The notes under the pieces were generated by a model. It was not told where the DNA came from. It did not search any database and saw nothing but the letters and a program-made list of their open reading frames with translations. Shown here piece after piece: positions 61,627-64,000 of a DNA stretch of 64,000 nt; the first letter of the stretch is position 1; every line of letters starts with the position of its first letter. This stretch comes from Rhodocyclaceae bacterium (lineage in GTDB: Bacteria; Pseudomonadota; Gammaproteobacteria; Burkholderiales; Rhodocyclaceae), in the NCBI GenBank assembly GCA_026646875.1, contig JAPKHL010000002.1:1-64000 (forward strand), given 5' to 3'. A program made the translations under genes and the position numbers.

Positions 61627-64000
61627 ATGAACGACCGTCCGATGCTATCGCCATCCACTGCCACCGCAGCGACCTGCCAGCTCGCCCTGCTCGAGGCGAT
61701 TCTTGGCGCGCCCACGGAGATCGGCATCCTGGCGACCGACACCGATTTCGTGATCCAGCGCTGCAATCCGATTGCCGCATCGCTGTTCGGGATGCCGGCG
61801 GAGGCGCTGATCGGGCGCACGGTGCCGCAGGTGCACGACGAGATCGGCGTCGATAACGGGCGCTTCCGTCACGCCGTGGCGCTCGCCGTCGAGCGGGGCG
61901 AGTACCGTTTCCCGCAGCGGGTGCAGGTGAATGGGGTCACCCATCACCTCGATTCGCGCCTGCTGCCGCTGCGCGATGCCGGCGGCGCGCTGTGCGGCTT
62001 CACCCTGCTCGCGCGCGACCAGACCCGGCTGCGCGAGGCCGAGGATATGCAGCGCAAGCTGAGCCGTGCCGTCGAGCAGAGTCCGGTGTCGATCATCATC
62101 ACCGATCCGCGCGGGAACATCGAATACGTCAATGCCCGCTTCACGCAGATCACCGGTTACGGCTCCGATGAGGTGGTCGGCCGGCGCATGGGGCTGCTCA
62201 AGTCCGGACAGACCCCCGACAGCACCTACGGCATGCTCTGGCAAACGGTGCTCGCCGGTCGCGAGTGGTCGGGGGAGCTGCTCAACCGCCGCAAGAACGG
62301 CGAGCTGTACTGGGATTCGGTGCACATCATGCCGGTGCTCGATGCCGACGGCACGGTCACCCATTTCGTCAGCATGCAGGAGGACATCACCGCCCGCAAG
62401 CAGGCGGCGCTGCAGCTCGGCGAGAGCGAGTCGCGCTTTCGCGCGATCTTCGAGAATTCGCGCGACGCCATCCTGCTGCTGCGCGGCGAGCAGTGCGCCT
62501 TCGTCAATCCGGCGTGCGCGCGGATGTTCGGTTTTGCCGCGCCGGAGGATGTCGTCGACCGCTCGGCGCTCGATCTCTTCGCCCCGCGCTCGCGCGCCAT
62601 GGTGCGCGAGAACATCCGCCGCCGCGGCGCCGGCGAGGCGGCGCCGATCGCCTACGAGGCGCACGGCCTGCGCCATGCGGGCAACGACGGACAGGACAAG
62701 GGACACGGCGAGGGGCAGGACGAGGAGTTCGACATCGAGTTGCGCGTTTCCACTTACGCGCACGCGGGCGAGCAGTACATCCTGACGCTGATCCGCGACA
62801 TCAGCGAGCGCAAGCGCGACGAGGAGAAGCTGCGCCTGTGGGCCACCGTTTTCGAGAACAGCGGCGAGGCGGTGATGATCACCGACGCGGACAACCGCAT
62901 CGTCCTGGTCAACGAGGCCTTCACGCGGATCACCGGCTACGCGGCCGACGAGGTGGTCGGCCACAATCCGAGCCTGCTCGGTTCGGGGCGCCACGATCAT
63001 GCCTTCTTCCAGCAGATGTGGCAGTCGCTGCGCAGCCGCCACCACTGGCAGGGCGAGATCTGGGACCGGCGCAAGAATGGCGAGGTGTATCCGAAGTGGC
63101 TCGGCATCTCGGCGGTGAGCGATGCGGGCGGCGCGCTCAGCCACTACGTGGCGATCTTTTCCGACATCAGCGAGCGCAAGGCGGCGCAGGACCGCATCGA
63201 ATACCTGGCGCACCACGATCCGCTGACCGGCCTGCCCAACCGCCTGCTGCTGCGCGACCGCTTCGTGCAGGCGGCGGCGCAGGCGGAGCGCACGCAGCAG
63301 CGGGTGGCCCTGCTCTTTCTCGATCTCGACCGCTTCAAGACGGTCAACGATTCGCTCGGTCACCCGGTCGGCGACCGCCTGCTGCAGGCTCTCGCGGGTC
63401 GCCTGGGTGGCTGCGTGCGCGAGGCCGACACGATCAGCCGCCAGGGCGGTGACGAATTCATCGTGATTGCCGGCGATCTGCCGACGCCGGAAGCCGCCGC
63501 CGGGATCGCCCAGAAGATCCTCGAGCACCTGCATCCGCAGTTCGAGATCGACGGCCATGTGCTGAGCGCCAGCTTCTCGATCGGCATCAGCCTGTTTCCC
63601 GACGACGGACACGATTTCGACACGCTGCTGCAGAAGGCCGATACCGCGATGTACCACGCCAAGGACGCGGGGCGTAACGCCTACCGCTTCTATACCGAGC
63701 AGATGAACGTCGATGCGCTGGAGCGCCTGCTGATCCAGAACCGGATACGCAAGGCCGTCGAGCAGCGGGAATTCGTGCTGCACTACCAGCCGCAGGTCGA
63801 GCTTGCCAGCGGACGCATCACCGGGGTGGAGGCCCTGTTGCGCTGGAACAACCCTGAACTGGGTCTGGTCGCGCCGGCCCGCTTCATCCCGATCGCCGAG
63901 GAAAGCGGGCAGATCGTCGCACTCGGCGAATGGGTGCTGCACGAGGCCTGCCGGCAGGGGCAGGCCTGGCGCGAGGCCGGCCTGCCGCCACTGACCATGG
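61627..64000 (+). CDS. Multi-PAS GGDEF-EAL protein, truncated by window end (no stop, so absent from the ORF track)
   Basis: Open from ATG 61627 to the window edge: PAS domains (SIIITDPRGNIEYVNARFTQITGY; VMITDADNRIVLVNEAFTRITGY), DPLTGLPNRLLLRDR, RQGGDEFIVIAG, EAL start VEALLRWNN. Confidence 0.92.
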   Translation, partial: MNDRPMLSPSTATAATCQLALLEAILGAPTEIGILATDTDFVIQRCNPIAASLFGMPAEALIGRTVPQVHDEIGVDNGRFRHAVALAVERGEYRFPQRVQVNGVTHHLDSRLLPLRDAGGALCGFTLLARDQTRLREAEDMQRKLSRAVEQSPVSIIITDPRGNIEYVNARFTQITGYGSDEVVGRRMGLLKSGQTPDSTYGMLWQTVLAGREWSGELLNRRKNGELYWDSVHIMPVLDADGTVTHFVSMQEDITARKQAALQLGESESRFRAIFENSRDAILLLRGEQCAFVNPACARMFGFAAPEDVVDRSALDLFAPRSRAMVRENIRRRGAGEAAPIAYEAHGLRHAGNDGQDKGHGEGQDEEFDIELRVSTYAHAGEQYILTLIRDISERKRDEEKLRLWATVFENSGEAVMITDADNRIVLVNEAFTRITGYAADEVVGHNPSLLGSGRHDHAFFQQMWQSLRSRHHWQGEIWDRRKNGEVYPKWLGISAVSDAGGALSHYVAIFSDISERKAAQDRIEYLAHHDPLTGLPNRLLLRDRFVQAAAQAERTQQRVALLFLDLDRFKTVNDSLGHPVGDRLLQALAGRLGGCVREADTISRQGGDEFIVIAGDLPTPEAAAGIAQKILEHLHPQFEIDGHVLSASFSIGISLFPDDGHDFDTLLQKADTAMYHAKDAGRNAYRFYTEQMNVDALERLLIQNRIRKAVEQREFVLHYQPQVELASGRITGVEALLRWNNPELGLVAPARFIPIAEESGQIVALGEWVLHEACRQGQAWREAGLPPLTM

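Noticed and set aside
61645-63942. 765-aa minus-strand ORF
   Set aside because: Antisense to the truncated PAS-GGDEF-EAL gene, whose motifs are clear on the plus strand.

Overview
High-GC, densely coded chromosomal segment. Gene content suggests a denitrifying betaproteobacterium, possibly Rhodocyclales (inference only). I see four themes. (1) Denitrification and copper supply, 0-9.6 kb: SCO1/SenC, PCu(A)C, an OprC/NosA-type TonB-dependent copper receptor, tonB-exbB-exbD, nirS-nirM-nirC and a nirE/cobA-type SUMT. FNR/DNR-like boxes lie upstream of the copper receptor and of nirS. A second full-length nirS with its own FNR-like box lies at 42.1-43.8 kb. (2) A housekeeping block: UbiA/MenA-type prenyltransferase, tRNA-Leu(CAA), queA-tgt-yajC-secD-secF, purB, mnmA, ilvE, waaF-like and a phosphomannomutase. 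(3) A copper-resistance block at 28.1-41.9 kb: copA with YHS and metal-binding domains, DUF2933, an isoprenylcysteine-methyltransferase-like protein, a Met-rich secreted protein, cusFCBA plus a cytochrome c, cusRS and a CzcE-like protein. Three similar putative CopR/CusR operators were found in it. (4) Cyclic-di-GMP signalling: a GEMM-I-like riboswitch with a recognisable promoter ahead of a PAS/degenerate-GGDEF/EAL gene, two tandem EAL-HDOD paralogues, and a PAS-GGDEF-EAL gene cut by the window end. A DprE1/DprE2-like pair with a flippase-like membrane protein is also present. No CRISPR, rRNA, transposase or integrase was recognised. Most long ORFs antisense to these genes are GC-driven shadow ORFs. 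All calls are from reading the sequence and motifs; no database search was run.
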